DNA from: Spongilla lacustris
Taxonomy: Eukaryota > Porifera > Demospongiae > Spongillida > Spongillidae
Direction: 5' to 3'
Assembly (NCBI GenBank): GCA_949361645.1
Contig: OX442415.1
Span: 13,929,235 to 13,993,234, forward strand
Length of the DNA: 64,000 bases
Shown: one piece after another, positions 1 through 10,960 of the stretch
Layout of the letters: the number at the start of each line of letters is the position of its first letter
Numbering within the stretch: position 1 is the first letter of the stretch
Notes under the pieces: generated by a model
Database searches by the model: none
What the model saw: only the letters and a program-made list of their open reading frames with translations
Told to the model about the DNA's origin: nothing
Position numbers and translations under genes: made by a program

Positions 1-3000
1 CATCAATGCAAACTACATCAAGGTAGGTAGGCATGTCATCGTGTCCAGCGATGCTGTGTACGTGTGTAGGACAATGTGTCACGTTTTGAAGCACCCATTT
101 TGCACATATTGTCAACATGCACACATCATATTAGCATCATCATAACATGTTCTCCCCATACCCTCATGCTCCCCCCCCCCCCCCCGTGTCCTCATGGTCC
201 CCCCCTCCCCCCCGTGTCCTCATGGTCCCCCTCCCCCCCCGTGTCCTCATGGTCCCCCTCCTCCCCATGTCCTCATGGTCCCCCTCCTCCCCATGTAATT
301 CCCTGACCATAAGGTATTACATCTCACACCATAAAAATGCCAAAGTTAATGATAAAATTGGAACCATTATGTATAGGGGAATCCAGATTGGTGTCTGATC
401 ATTTGCTTAGTTTTCAGCTAACTATGCCCATATACATATACATGCAATCTTGATGTCGGGGTCCTTCCTTCTTTTTTTAGGAGGGTGAATGACTTCAGTG
501 CCTTGGCCTAAACCCCCCCCCTCCTCCCCCCTGTGTCCTCATGGTCCCCCTCCTCCCCATGTCCTCATGGTCCCCCTCCTCCCCATGTCTTCATGGTCCC
601 CCTCCTCCCCATGTCCTCATGGTCCCCCTGCTCCCCATGTCCTCATGGTCCCCCTCCTCCCCATGTCCTCATGGTCCCCCTCCTCCCCATGTCCTCATGG
701 TCCCCCTCCTCCCCATGTCTTCATGGTCCCCTTCCTCCCCATATGCCTTATAATGCATAACTTTTGTGCAGAGAGCTAAGTGGTTTGAGTGTTTGTGTAT
801 CTGCTTAGTGCTACACTCCTGTGCTGATAAGTAAACTTCACCATTTAGTCATGGAAATTTGTTCATAACATTGCACGATCTCTTGTAGTTTGCTAACAGC
901 TCGCTTTTTATCACCTTCTGTTTACTGTTCTTTTCCCTTAGTTACCACTCATCTTCATTTTCCTTAGTTACCTTTTACCAAAAAGCATTGCCTCTAGCTC
1001 CTCCCCATTGCCTCTAGCTCCTCCCCATTGCCTCTAGCCCCGCCCCATTGCTTCTAGCCCCGCCCCATTACCCCTAGCCCCGCCCCATTGCCTCTAGCTC
1101 CTCCCCTTTACCTCTAGCCCCGCCCCATTGCCTCTAGCTCCTCCCTATAACTGTCTTTATTTTGGTTGTTCTTACAGATGGCCGCCGGCCCCCTTCCCTC
1201 CTCTCCCTTCCCTCCCCTCCTTTCCCTGCCTCCATCCTATTATCATCACTGTTCTTGCTGTGCCCTAGTCTCTCCCCCTCCTAATAATTTCTAATAAACT
1301 CTAGCCACTCCCATTGTACATGTTATGTATTGACCTTGATACAAGGGGTGGGGCTCAGGAGGTGTGTTGGCCCATACCAATGGGATTGGTTTGGGAAGGT
1401 GGTCCTATTGTTTCATTGCACCCATCTCCCCCTTTTCTTCCCTCCCACCCTCCCTACCCCTCTTCTTCCCCTCTCCTCCCCTCTCCTTCCCCTCCCTACC
1501 CCTCTCCTTCCCCTCTCCCTTCCCTCCCTACCCCTCTCCTTTCCCTCCCTACCCCTCTCCTTTCCCTCCCTACCCCTCTCCTTTCCCTCCCTCCCCTTTC
1601 CTTCCCTACCCTTCCCTACCCCTTTCCTTCCCTCTCCTTCCCTACCCTTCCCCTCCTCTCCTCCCCCTCCCTTCCCTACAGGGTTGTGATGACACAATAA
1701 GGTACATAGCAGCACAAGGTCCGCTTCCCAATACGGTCAATGACTTCGTGAGAATGCTATGGCACAATAACACAGAGGTAAGGAGGTGTGGCCAGGGGCG
1801 TGGCAGCATGTGGTGGGTGTGGCTTACATGTGCCTATGCCTGTAGATCATTATCATGGCTTGCAAAGATGTGGAGATGGGCAAGGTGAGTTTGTGGTGGT
1901 GGGATGCAGTGGTGGTGTGGAGTGGGATGTGTCCTTTCCTTGTAGTAAAAAATTGGAGTTGTCAAATGGTAGTTGTGTGTTCCCATGTGTACCCCTGTGC
2001 TCCCATGTGTACCCTATGTTACCACGTGTACCCCTGTGTTCCCACGTGTACCCCTATGTTCCCACATGTACCCCTGTGTTCCCATATGTACCCCTATGTT
2101 CCCATGTGTACCCCTGTGTTCCCATGTGTACCCCTATGTTCCCATGTGTACCCCTATGTTCCCACATGTACCCCTATGTTCCCATGTGTACCCCTGTGTT
2201 CCCATCACAGCATAAATGTCACCAGTACTGGGCTAAGCAGAATGAGGAGGTTACATTTGGAGATATCACCATTAGAACGGTGAGGCAATAGAACTGAGCA
2301 TATCCCACACACACCTCTCTTTACTTCACACCCACCCTAGTAACAATCTTTCCTACACTGTTCTCATCTTACTCTTTGTTTCACAAATGGATATCACCTT
2401 TTGTATTTTCACCTCTCCCCACCCTTTCCCCTCCTCCCCCTCCTCCCCCTCCTCCTCCCCCACCTCCTCCCCCACCCCCTCTCCTCCCTACTCTCTTCTC
2501 TCTTTCCACTCTCTAAGTGTTATTCTCAAAGGGGCCATTCAGACCATATCTTCCCCCGTACCAATCCCACTGCCTGTTATGTTGTCCTCCTCCCCACCCC
2601 CACCCCCCCGTCCCTCCCTAAACAGACCAACGAGGAGAATGTCTCCAACGACTTTGTCATCAGGGACCTTGAGGTGAGGCATGGCTCTGAGGAGAAGGCC
2701 ATGAAGCAGTACCACTACACCGCCTGGCCCGACCACGGGGTGCCCATCTCCCCCGAGCCCATCATCAGGATGATAGAGATGGCCAGGGACTGCCAGAGGA
2801 AGGTTGACGTGCCCGTGGTGGTGCACTGCAGGTGAGGGGAGGGGGAGGAGATAGCGAGGAAGGGGAGGTGGGGAGGAGGGGGAGGAGGAGATGGTGAGGA
2901 GGGGGAGGAGGAGATGGTGAGGAGGGGGAGGAGGAGATGGTGAGGAGGGGGAGGAGGAGGTGGTGAGGAGGGGGAGGTGGTGAGGGGGAGATAGCGAGGA

Positions 3001-6000
3001 AGGGGGATGTGGTGAGGAGGTGAGGGTGTGTTCTATGGGAGGAGGTGGTGGGCTGGGGTCAATGTGCTGAGGGGAGGGGACATTATTCAGTCACCTGGTG
3101 TTGCTGTCCTTGATACATGTAATTACATTACAAATACTTTACATGTAAAGGAATCCTCTCGCAGGATGTTTCTATTGCAGTTGCTGTTAGTCATGTTCCC
3201 ATGTTGCACTTCTATTGTGACAATATGAGCGTACACACTTACTATGTGTAAATGTGGGTCTGCAATGTACCCCCTCCTACTTTCCCTACTTATCCTCTGC
3301 CTCCCCCCCCCTCGTCCTCCCCTCTCCTCCTCCTCTCTCCTTCCATCTCCTCCTCCCCTCTCCTTCTACCTCCTCCCCTCTCCTTCCATCTCCTCCCCTC
3401 TCCTTCCATCTCCTCCTCCCCACTCCTTCCATCTCCTCCCCTACCCTCTCCTCCTCCCCCACCCTCTCCTCCCCTCTCCTCTCCTCCTCCCCTCTCCTCT
3501 CCTCCTCCCCCACCCTCTCCTCCCCTCTCCTCTCCTCCTCCCCTCTCCTCTCCTCCTCCCCTCTCCTCTCCTCCTCCCCTCTCCTCTCCTCCTCCCCTCT
3601 CCTCTCCTCCTCCCCTCTCCTCTCCTCCTCCCCTCTCCTCTCCTCCTCCCCTCTCCTCTCCTCCTCCCCTCTCCTCTCCTCCTCCCCTCTCCTCTCCTCC
3701 TCCCCTCTCCTCTCCTCCTCCCCTCTCCTCTCCTCCTCCCCTCTCCTCTCCTCCTCCCCTCTCCTCTCCTCCTCCCCTCTCCTCTCCTCCTCCCCTCTCC
3801 TCTCCTCCTCCCCTCTCCAGTGCTGGCTGTGGCAGAACAGGTACCATACTTGCTGTGGACTACATGCGCTCCCTGCTCCTTACCAAGGTACAAGGCATAG
3901 GTCTGGGGAGGAGGTGTAGCTGAAGATGTGGGGAGGAGGGCAAGACGCATATGCGGGGAGGAGGAGTTCAAGGTGTAGGTGTGGGGAGGAGGTCAAGGTG
4001 TAGGTCAGGGGAGGAGGTAAATGTGTAGGTGTGGGGAGGAGGTCAAGGTGTAGGTGTGGGGAGGAGGCCAAGGTGTAGGTCAGGGGAGGAGGTAAATGTG
4101 TAGGTGTGGGGAGGAGGTCAAGGTGTCACATGTAATTCTGGCGCAAGGTTGGGAATCAGTTAAGGTTATACTCTTAAAAAATGTCCAACCAGAAAATGTT
4201 ACCATGGATTGTACATGTGCACATGTGGTACCTGTGGTTGATTGCTAAGTCCGTTTGATATATCAATGTCATCTCTAAGTGTGGGCCCATACAATAGCTG
4301 TCTGGACACCACTATGTGCATAGGTGCAGTCTTTGATGACTACACATGTACGAGCAGACCTGTGGGGCATGGGTACATGTCTGCATACATACTGGAGTAC
4401 TCTGCATACCATACAGAACCCCCCCCCCCCCCGTTGCCATGGAAGTACATGTACATGTAGTGGAATGTACATGTCATTATTTGTGTATATGTGGGGTTTG
4501 CATGTGAGTATGTATATGTGGGTGTGGTTGGGTGTCTAGATGGGTGTGTGCACATATACATGTGTACCCTGTACTGTACTGGAACGCATTGAGAGACTAC
4601 TACTACACCTACACACCTACACACTTACACCTACACACCTACATCCTCACACACTACACACCTACACACTTACACCTACACACTACACACTTACACCTAC
4701 ACACCTACACCCTCACACACTACACACCTGCACCCTCACACACTACACACCTACACCCTCACACACCTACACACTACACACCTACACCCTCACACACCTA
4801 CACACTACACACCTACACCCTCACACACCTACACACTACACACCTACACCCTCACACACCTACACACTACACACCTACACCCTCACACACCTACACACTA
4901 CACACCTACACCCTCACACACTACACGCTTACATCCTCACACACTACACACCTACACCCTCACACAGTCCCTCCCAGAAGACTTCTCTGTGTATGGCTTG
5001 GTGGAGCAGATGCGCACACAGAGGCCCGCCATGGTGCAGGCCAAGGACCAGTACTTCTTTGTCTACATGGCCTGTGCTGAGCTGGCCAAGAGGGTGTTGG
5101 GGAACAAGCCCCAGCCACCTCCCAAGAACGAAGAGACGGTGAGCCTGGGGACCAGACAACTTGCCCCTCCAACCCCACCAGTTTGTTATAGTGCAGTACA
5201 TACATGTGTGGGAGGGGCCTTATAACTATGGTGGGAGGGGGCTTATAACTATAGTGGGAGGGGCCTTATAACTGGGTCGTATAACTTAATATGACAAACT
5301 AGTTACACGTTATGCATGTGGTTGATGAACGAAGGATTTGCACTACTGTACAGTGTGTACGTACTGTACATGTATATACATGTACATGTATGTGTGTGCT
5401 TGTGTGTGTGATTACATATCTGTGTAGGTACATGCGTGTGTGAGTACATATCTGTGTGAGTACATATCTGTGTGAGTACATATCTGTGTGAGTACATATC
5501 TGTGTGAGTACATATCTGTGTGTGTACATAATACGTGGATCTCGATGTATTGCCTTCTACTCCTTCAGATCTCCATCTTAAGGCGGATGACACCTAGTCA
5601 AGCATCCAGCTTTGTAAGAGATTACTAGTAGTACATGCAGCAGAAGTGTTAGCATAACTGCCCCTTCCTATTCCCTCCCTCCCTCCCTCCCTCCATCCCT
5701 CCCTCCCTCCCTCCCTCCCTCCCTCCCTCCCTCCCTCCCTCCCTCCCTCCCTCCCTCCCTCCCTCCCTCCCACCCTCCCAGAGTGACATCATTTATGAGA
5801 ACACAGAGCCAGACCAGCCCCCCGCACAGACCGGTGACCCCTCCCCTCCCATCATGCCTCGCCAGAACAGCTCCAAGTCCCACCCCCCACCTCCCCCGGC
5901 CAAGCCCACCAAACCCACCAAGTCCACCCCCACCCCTTCCCCCTCCTCCTCCACCACCACCCCCACCCCCAGCCCCCAGTCGGACACATCGGGCCCGCCC

Positions 6001-6353
6001 CCTCCTGTGGGTGTCTACGAGTTGGTATCTGCCCCTGACTCTCCTGTCCCTAAGGCAGCCCCACGCATCAAGAGGAACTCCACCCCCCAGTCCAAGGCGC
6101 TGGACACCAAGCCCCTCCCCTCTGATGATGCCAGGCGACTCTCCGACAAGGATGGCCCTCCCACCGGGGATGCCCTATCCCCCAGGTCCCCTGTGGTTGG
6201 ACCGAGGGTTCTGCCTCGCAAGGAGCCCCCCCGGACGGAGGAGAAGCCGTCGCCCCCCGTGCCCCCCGTGAAGAATAGGTCGACCCCCAAGATGGAGGGC
6301 AGAGTGGAGGAGCCCCCCCGGAGTGCGGGGAAGTCCATACTGGATACGGTTAG

Positions 6354-6402
<49 letters not shown>

Positions 6403-8877
6403 GTGTGCGTGTGTGTTGTGAAGGAGAGGTTAGCTCGGGGGGGGGGGGGGGGTCATTGCATGTATGTATAGGCTAAGGCTAAATGTTTATACCACACTAC
6501 ATACATGTACACACACCACACATACATGTACACACACACCACACATACATGTACACACACCACACATACATGTACACACACCACACATACATGTACACGC
6601 ACCACACATACATGTACACACACCACACATACACACACACATACTGCACTCTCTCACACACACTCACACCTCTATAAACCTGTCAGATCATGGACATATG
6701 TGGTACGGATGTCCAGAAGGAGGCTGGCCTGGACCAGAAGGAAGGGGGGGACCTTCCCCCCATCTTCTTCAGTGTGGACTCCACCGATGGCCCAGACCTG
6801 CCTGTGCGCACACCTGACAGCATGCAGCTCATACCGCATGCCACGCCCACCACCCCTGCCCTTCCCACCCCCGTCGAACCCAAGATTAAGGGACCACTTC
6901 CAAGTGTGCCTGGATCCTCCATCTATGAGCAACCTACCCTATGTGAGTGTGTTGAGATGGTCATATGAGTGTGTTGAGATGGTTGTGTGAGTGTAGGAAT
7001 GGATGGTCCCTCATGCTACATGTATACTTTCTTGTGTGTCATGAACACACACATACATACATTGCATTTACTTGTATCATACACTGTACATACATGTAGG
7101 TGTATACACACACACATACGCACACACGCACACCACACACACCACACACACACACTACACACACACATACGCACACACGCACACCACACACCACACACAC
7201 ACACTACACACACACATACGCACACACGCACACCACACACACCACACACACACACTACACACACACATACACACACACTACACACACTACATACATGTAG
7301 GTGTATGCACACACACATGCACTACGCACACCACACACACACACACACACACTACACACAAGGCTTTGCTAATTTTTGGTCTCTTTGGTGCCTCCAGTTT
7401 CCGTTCCTGCTAGCAAGATACCTCCCCCCTCAATCCCCTCCGGCCCCTCCCCACCCTCCACCCTGTCCCCCTCCTCCTCCATCAATGCCTTTGGTGCCAG
7501 CACAGGAGGCTCAAGCAGTAGAAATAGCCTCCAGACCCCGCCCACCACTGTGTTGCCCAAGAACAGCAGGACTACCCCCAAGGTAGGGAGGGGGAGGAGG
7601 TGTCTCGGTAGGGGAGGAGTGTTGTGTCTTGGTAGGGGGAGGGGAGGAGGTGTCTCGGTAGGGGGAGGGGAGGAGGTGTCTCGGTAGGGGGAGGGGAGGA
7701 GGTGTCTCGGTAGGGGGAGGGGAGGGGGTGTCTCGGTAGGGGGAGGGGAGGGGGTGTCTCGGTAGGGGGAGGGGGTGTCGCTCAGTAGTTGTAAATTGTG
7801 TTGTAATTGTTACCTCTGATAAGGGGAAGGGGGAGTGGCTTTGTGATGGGCATGTTACATAGTAGTGTGTATACATGCATATCAACTGATAACAAGATAC
7901 ATGTAGTGAAAGACTACGATTGTGCAAATTTTTGCAATGCACAATGTGTGGTAGTGTACACACACACACACACACACACACATACACACACACATATGCA
8001 TACAAATGTACGCCTTTTCCCTCCCAACTCTTGGTAGAATAAACAAACAAGTTTTATTTTATTTTATTTTTAAAAGGAGTAGAACATCAAACACAAAGAA
8101 ACAGTGCACATTTTTGTGGGATGTTTACACGCAGGTGGGAGTATGGCACCTCCATGTGTGAGCAGCCTATCTATCCCTGATAGCAAACCTCACAATGTGT
8201 TATATCTTGCCACGGACTATGAAGCAGGGGTCATATGAGGGGAGGGTACAGCAGGGGTCACATGAGGGGAGGGTACAGCAGGGGTCATATGAGGGGAGGG
8301 TACAGCAGGGGTCATATGAGGGGAGGGTACAGCAGGGGTCATATGAGGGGAGGGTACAGCAGGGGTCATATGAGGGGAGGGTACCTCACATGCACAGATT
8401 ATTATTTTTTGCGGCACACCGACCCATTTATGGTTTGTCATAATTTACAAAGTTTCGTTGCGGAAGTACCGCTACATATGGGACTCAATTGGGACGAATT
8501 GCAAGTCGCTGAGTGTTGCGTCGAGCGAACTGGTACATGTGATGCGCTGATGTGCAGCGAAGTGGTGTGTGCCCAGAGTCCTTCAGTCTGCTGAGAAGTC
8601 TGAAGGCATGATAGATTATCCTGGGTAAAGTCATTTGATTGATCTCATGCAGACACAAAGCCCTCTTAATTGACGTCTTATGTTTGTACTCAAATTGATG
8701 TATTAGTAACTACCCTGCGCACATATGCACAAGGCTGTTAAGTAGGGCATATATATATATATATATCAATGCCGTCGGATTCGTCGCCTTCCTTTGTTGT
8801 AGAGGGACACCAGCGTGACACTGAATGGTAGCGGGCGGTTTCATTGTAGCCCGGACAATGTTTTATGTCCATAATTA

Positions 8878-8937
<60 letters not shown>

Positions 8938-9754
8938 CGCCCTGATGCTGAGTTGTACAAGCATAATTTGTAGTGTTGATTCTTACACCTTCCATAATAT
9001 TGTCACAAATGTTTGTAACTAAAGAATCAGTTCATGTCCTTTTCCCCTATACACGTGTGTGTGCGTGTTGGGGAGGAGGGGGGGGGGGGGGGGGGGCACT
9101 GCACAATGTCCGAGTAGAGGTGCTTTTGAATTGGAATTTTTGTTTCTACAGGTTGAGAGGGAACCCGATATTACTGGTGAGTTTACTTTACACGTTGTTT
9201 CGTGTCGGTTCATTGCAACTGACTGCTGCATTGTTGTTCGTCAGTTCTAGCAAAATTACGTATGCATGTAATTAGGGGGCGTTAATTGGGGAGAAGAAAG
9301 AAAAAAAACAAAAACAAAAAACAATCGAACTCGGTTATTGTGCAACTGTACCAATAAAGAGCCAGTGACGGGTAGGCCGTTTGTAAGAGGACGTATTTAT
9401 TCCGGTCAACATGGTCGGTATGCGCTGTGTTAGACCCACACGTTTTGTCTGCGTGGTGAGTTGTGTTGACATACATTTACGTCGTCCCCTCCTCACCCTT
9501 TGCAGACCCTGCGAAGTTACGCGTTGAAACCCGCCCCGCTGCGCCAAATATGTCGGCCGGATTTGTTTCCGGTTCGGGAGTGTCCGTACCATCTGGACCC
9601 ATGGGTACGTACATAATTTGTACTGATTTTGTTTACGTGTACATTGTAATCAAAATTCTCTATCTCTTGGGTAGGATTTGGCGTCCGAGTTGGTAAACCA
9701 CGGGGTCCCAGACCACCACCGTCTCATTGGAAAACAGTGACACCTGTGATTTGA
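1..9754 (+). CDS. PEST-family non-receptor protein tyrosine phosphatase (PTPN12/18/22-like), 3' part, 14 exons
   Basis: Removes phosphate from phosphotyrosine on cytoplasmic, actin-linked signalling proteins (family knowledge). Exons that join in phase at AG/GT sites: 1-22 (5' end outside window), 1682-1777, 1846-1884, 2211-2279, 2626-2831, 3821-3887, 4968-5138, 5569-5613, 5782-6348, 6687-6942, 7398-7582, 9152-9176, 9506-9604, 9675-9754 (TGA). Visible catalytic landmarks: INANYIK, AAQGPLPNTV, WPDHGVP, and the P-loop HCSAGCGRTG formed across the 2831/3821 junction with nucleophile Cys and Arg; the Q-loop region follows in 4968-5138. The tail is rich in Pro/Ser/Thr (5782-6348 and later) with SH3-type proline runs and YEN/YEQ tyrosines. 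The last exon encodes GFGVRVGKPRGPRPPPSHW, matching the C-terminal homology motif of PTP-PEST/PEP, which in relatives binds PSTPIP/CSK-type partners. This motif is why I favour the PEST subfamily over other PTPs. Exact paralog undecided. Confidence 0.93.
160..745. repeat. 26-bp C-rich minisatellite in first phosphatase intron (two blocks)
   Basis: Blocks at about 172-296 and 536-740 are made of a 26-bp unit built around CCTCATGGTCCCCCTCC with near-perfect copies. All three forward frames stay open across it, which explains the long but meaningless Pro/Ser/His open frames here. Confidence 0.85.
985..1145. repeat. 20-bp minisatellite (TTGCCTCTAGCTCCTCCCCA)n
   Basis: About eight imperfect copies of a 20-bp unit, alternating TCCTCCCC and CCGCCCC versions, within the same 1.66-kb phosphatase intron. 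Confidence 0.85.
1430..1680. repeat. Pyrimidine minisatellite abutting a splice acceptor
   Basis: Nearly pure C/T tract with about 21-bp periodicity (CCTACCCCTCTCCTTTCCCT). It runs directly into the CTACAG acceptor of exon 1682-1777 and so supplies its polypyrimidine tract. Confidence 0.85.
1975..2207. repeat. 20-bp minisatellite CCCCTGTGTTCCCATGTGTA
   Basis: About eleven copies of a 20-bp unit fill the intron between exons 1846-1884 and 2211-2279 and end at the CACAG acceptor. Confidence 0.88.
2832..3010. repeat. Purine-rich minisatellite (GGAGGAGGAGATGGTGAGGA)n
   Basis: Imperfect G/A-rich units begin right at the donor of exon 2626-2831. The same intron ends in a pyrimidine minisatellite (3300-3820), so its two ends are roughly complementary in composition. 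Confidence 0.8.
3300..3820. repeat. 18-bp CT minisatellite (CTCCTCTCCTCCTCCCCT)n ending at a splice acceptor
   Basis: About 18 almost identical 18-bp units from about 3495 to 3815, preceded by diverged units. The array ends in CTCCAG, the acceptor of the exon carrying the catalytic P-loop. It is homopyrimidine, so it is open in all three forward frames; those ORFs are not genes. Confidence 0.9.
3900..4125. repeat. Minisatellite GGTGTAGGTGTGGGGAGGAG
   Basis: Six to eight imperfect units of 22-25 bp directly downstream of exon 3821-3887. Confidence 0.8.
4604..4966. repeat. CACACCTACACCCT minisatellite ending at a splice acceptor
   Basis: Tandem CACACCTACACCCTCACA-type units occupy 4604-4960 and finish in CACACAG, the acceptor of exon 4968-5138. 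Confidence 0.87.
5385..5780. repeat. 16-bp GAGTACATATCTGTGT array (5420-5525) and (CCCT)n (5676-5780)
   Basis: Two unrelated arrays flank the 45-nt exon 5569-5613. The (CCCT)n run merges into the CCCAG acceptor of exon 5782-6348. Confidence 0.85.
6355..7350. repeat. Dinucleotide and CA-rich minisatellites flanking exon 6687-6942
   Basis: (GT)n at 6357-6416, G14 at 6439-6452, an ACACACCACACATACATGT array at 6505-6640, and a CACACACCACACACACGC array at 7098-7290. Exon 6687-6942 sits between the arrays. Confidence 0.85.
7583..7775. repeat. TGTCTCGGTAGGGGGAGGGG minisatellite
   Basis: About seven units of 26-28 bp start immediately after the donor of exon 7398-7582. Confidence 0.85.
8222..8385. 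repeat. 27-bp minisatellite in penultimate large phosphatase intron; (TG)n at 8880-8936
   Basis: Six near-identical 27-bp units (core CAGGGGTCATATGAGGGGAG). A pure (TG)n run lies at 8880-8936 and G20 near 9078-9097 in the same intron. Confidence 0.88.
9675..9754 (+). CDS. Terminal exon of the phosphatase: C-terminal homology (CTH) motif
   Basis: This exon is too short for simple ORF finding. It follows a TAG acceptor at 9671-9674 and completes the glycine codon begun by the last base of exon 9506-9604. It reads GFGVRVGKPRGPRPPPSHW, then KTVTPVI and TGA at 9752-9754. Mammalian PTP-PEST-group proteins end in a closely similar GFG.R..KPKGPR.PP..W motif. The micro-exon 9152-9176 (25 nt) joins in frame to 7582 upstream and 9506 downstream. 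Confidence 0.88.
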
Positions 9755-10149
9755 TACTTCTTCAACCTATAGACGCTAGTTCGTATTTTTTCCCCTCCTC
9801 TGCACACGCTTCCAACAATTGTTTTGTTTAATTATTGTCGTCTGTGTTTACTGCAGTTTCATTTTCATTGATTATCGTTGACTTATATATATATAGTATC
9901 TTGAACTCAAATTATTAACGACATTTGGAGCTAACCAGTAGCATGCATTAGTTCACAAATTTTAATAATTACATGTACGGTGGATCAATCTAAAATTGTG
10001 ATATAACCATGCAAATGCTTAGGGTTTTATTTTCTGGTAGTATGTAATGTATTCAACGAAGTAATTCTTGTGTGTCTGTACAGGTAATTTCAGGCATAAA
10101 TACAGTGAGGTATATAAGTACTGTCTACCCAATACTTGCCCGGGGGAAA

Positions 10150-10238
10150 AATAAAATGTGATTACTGTCTACCCATTCGAACTTCCAACCCAGCTTTTGG
10201 CGTGTTCTGCAATTTGCATGTCACAACATGTAAATAAA
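10150..10238 (+). promoter_or_regulatory. Candidate polyadenylation signals for the phosphatase
   Basis: AATAAA occurs at 10150-10155 and 10233-10238, 400-480 bases after the TGA, giving a plausible 3' UTR end. The rest of 9755-10900 has no coding signal I can support. Confidence 0.4.
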
Positions 10239-10913
10239 GATGCACTAAGCCCTATAACAAATCAAGTACTGGCACATTTGCATACTACCAAAAATAACTC
10301 CACCCGTGCAGATGCATGTGCATGTATACAAAGCTGCACAACGTTAAAGTCTGCATGAAGCCAAGTCTATTTCTCCCCGACCCAACATGATGTCTGCTAT
10401 CACAGACATTTGAAAAGAAAAATTTTATGCGCGTACTCAAGATGCAGTACATGTAAGGAAAACATTTTTTTACGGGTGTGTGTGTGTGTGTGTGTGTGCT
10501 TGGGGGGGGTTGGCAACACCTACATGTATTGTGTGTTGGGGTGGGGGGGGGGGGGGGGAGAGACTTGGCAGCACAACAATGTATTGTACATTTATGACCA
10601 CATTGTCATGTGGTTCTTACATAGATCTTTTGCACTTACATAATCCATACAAATTTTGACTAGTTAATTCCAACTGGATTATGTATAGTCTGCTCGCCAG
10701 CACAAGGACACTAAGTATTACCAGGGGATATTGTAGAAAGGCATGTATGTGTGCTCATACATGTGTAAAGGTAAGAGAGCTCCTTCCGTAACTGTATCCA
10801 GACCTAGCTACAACAGTAGGTCCTATATGTAGGGAATTGAAGTGCTATGTACTTATACATGTACAGGGGGGCTCGTAACTGTATGTATGGCTCATTGGTT
10901 CAGTAACACGTTT

Positions 10914-10926
10914 TTTATTATTTATT
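10914..10926 (-). promoter_or_regulatory. Polyadenylation signal for sulfite oxidase
   Basis: Two overlapping AATAAA hexamers on the minus strand (TTTATT at 10914-10919 and 10921-10926), 35-47 bases beyond the stop codon. Confidence 0.6.
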
Positions 10927-10960
10927 TTTACAACAATTGGGGGCTTAGGTGACATTAAGG

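Noticed and set aside
3252..3923. Overlapping 218-223-codon proline/serine/leucine ORFs on + and Gly/Glu ORFs on -
   Set aside because: They are frames through an 18-bp CT minisatellite; a homopyrimidine array has no stop codons.
8132..8227. Extra phosphatase exon after CACGCAG with YGTSMCEQPIYP resembling SSIYEQP upstream
   Set aside because: Frame has a stop and the phase does not fit 7582 to 9152, which join directly in frame; possibly a dead duplicated exon.
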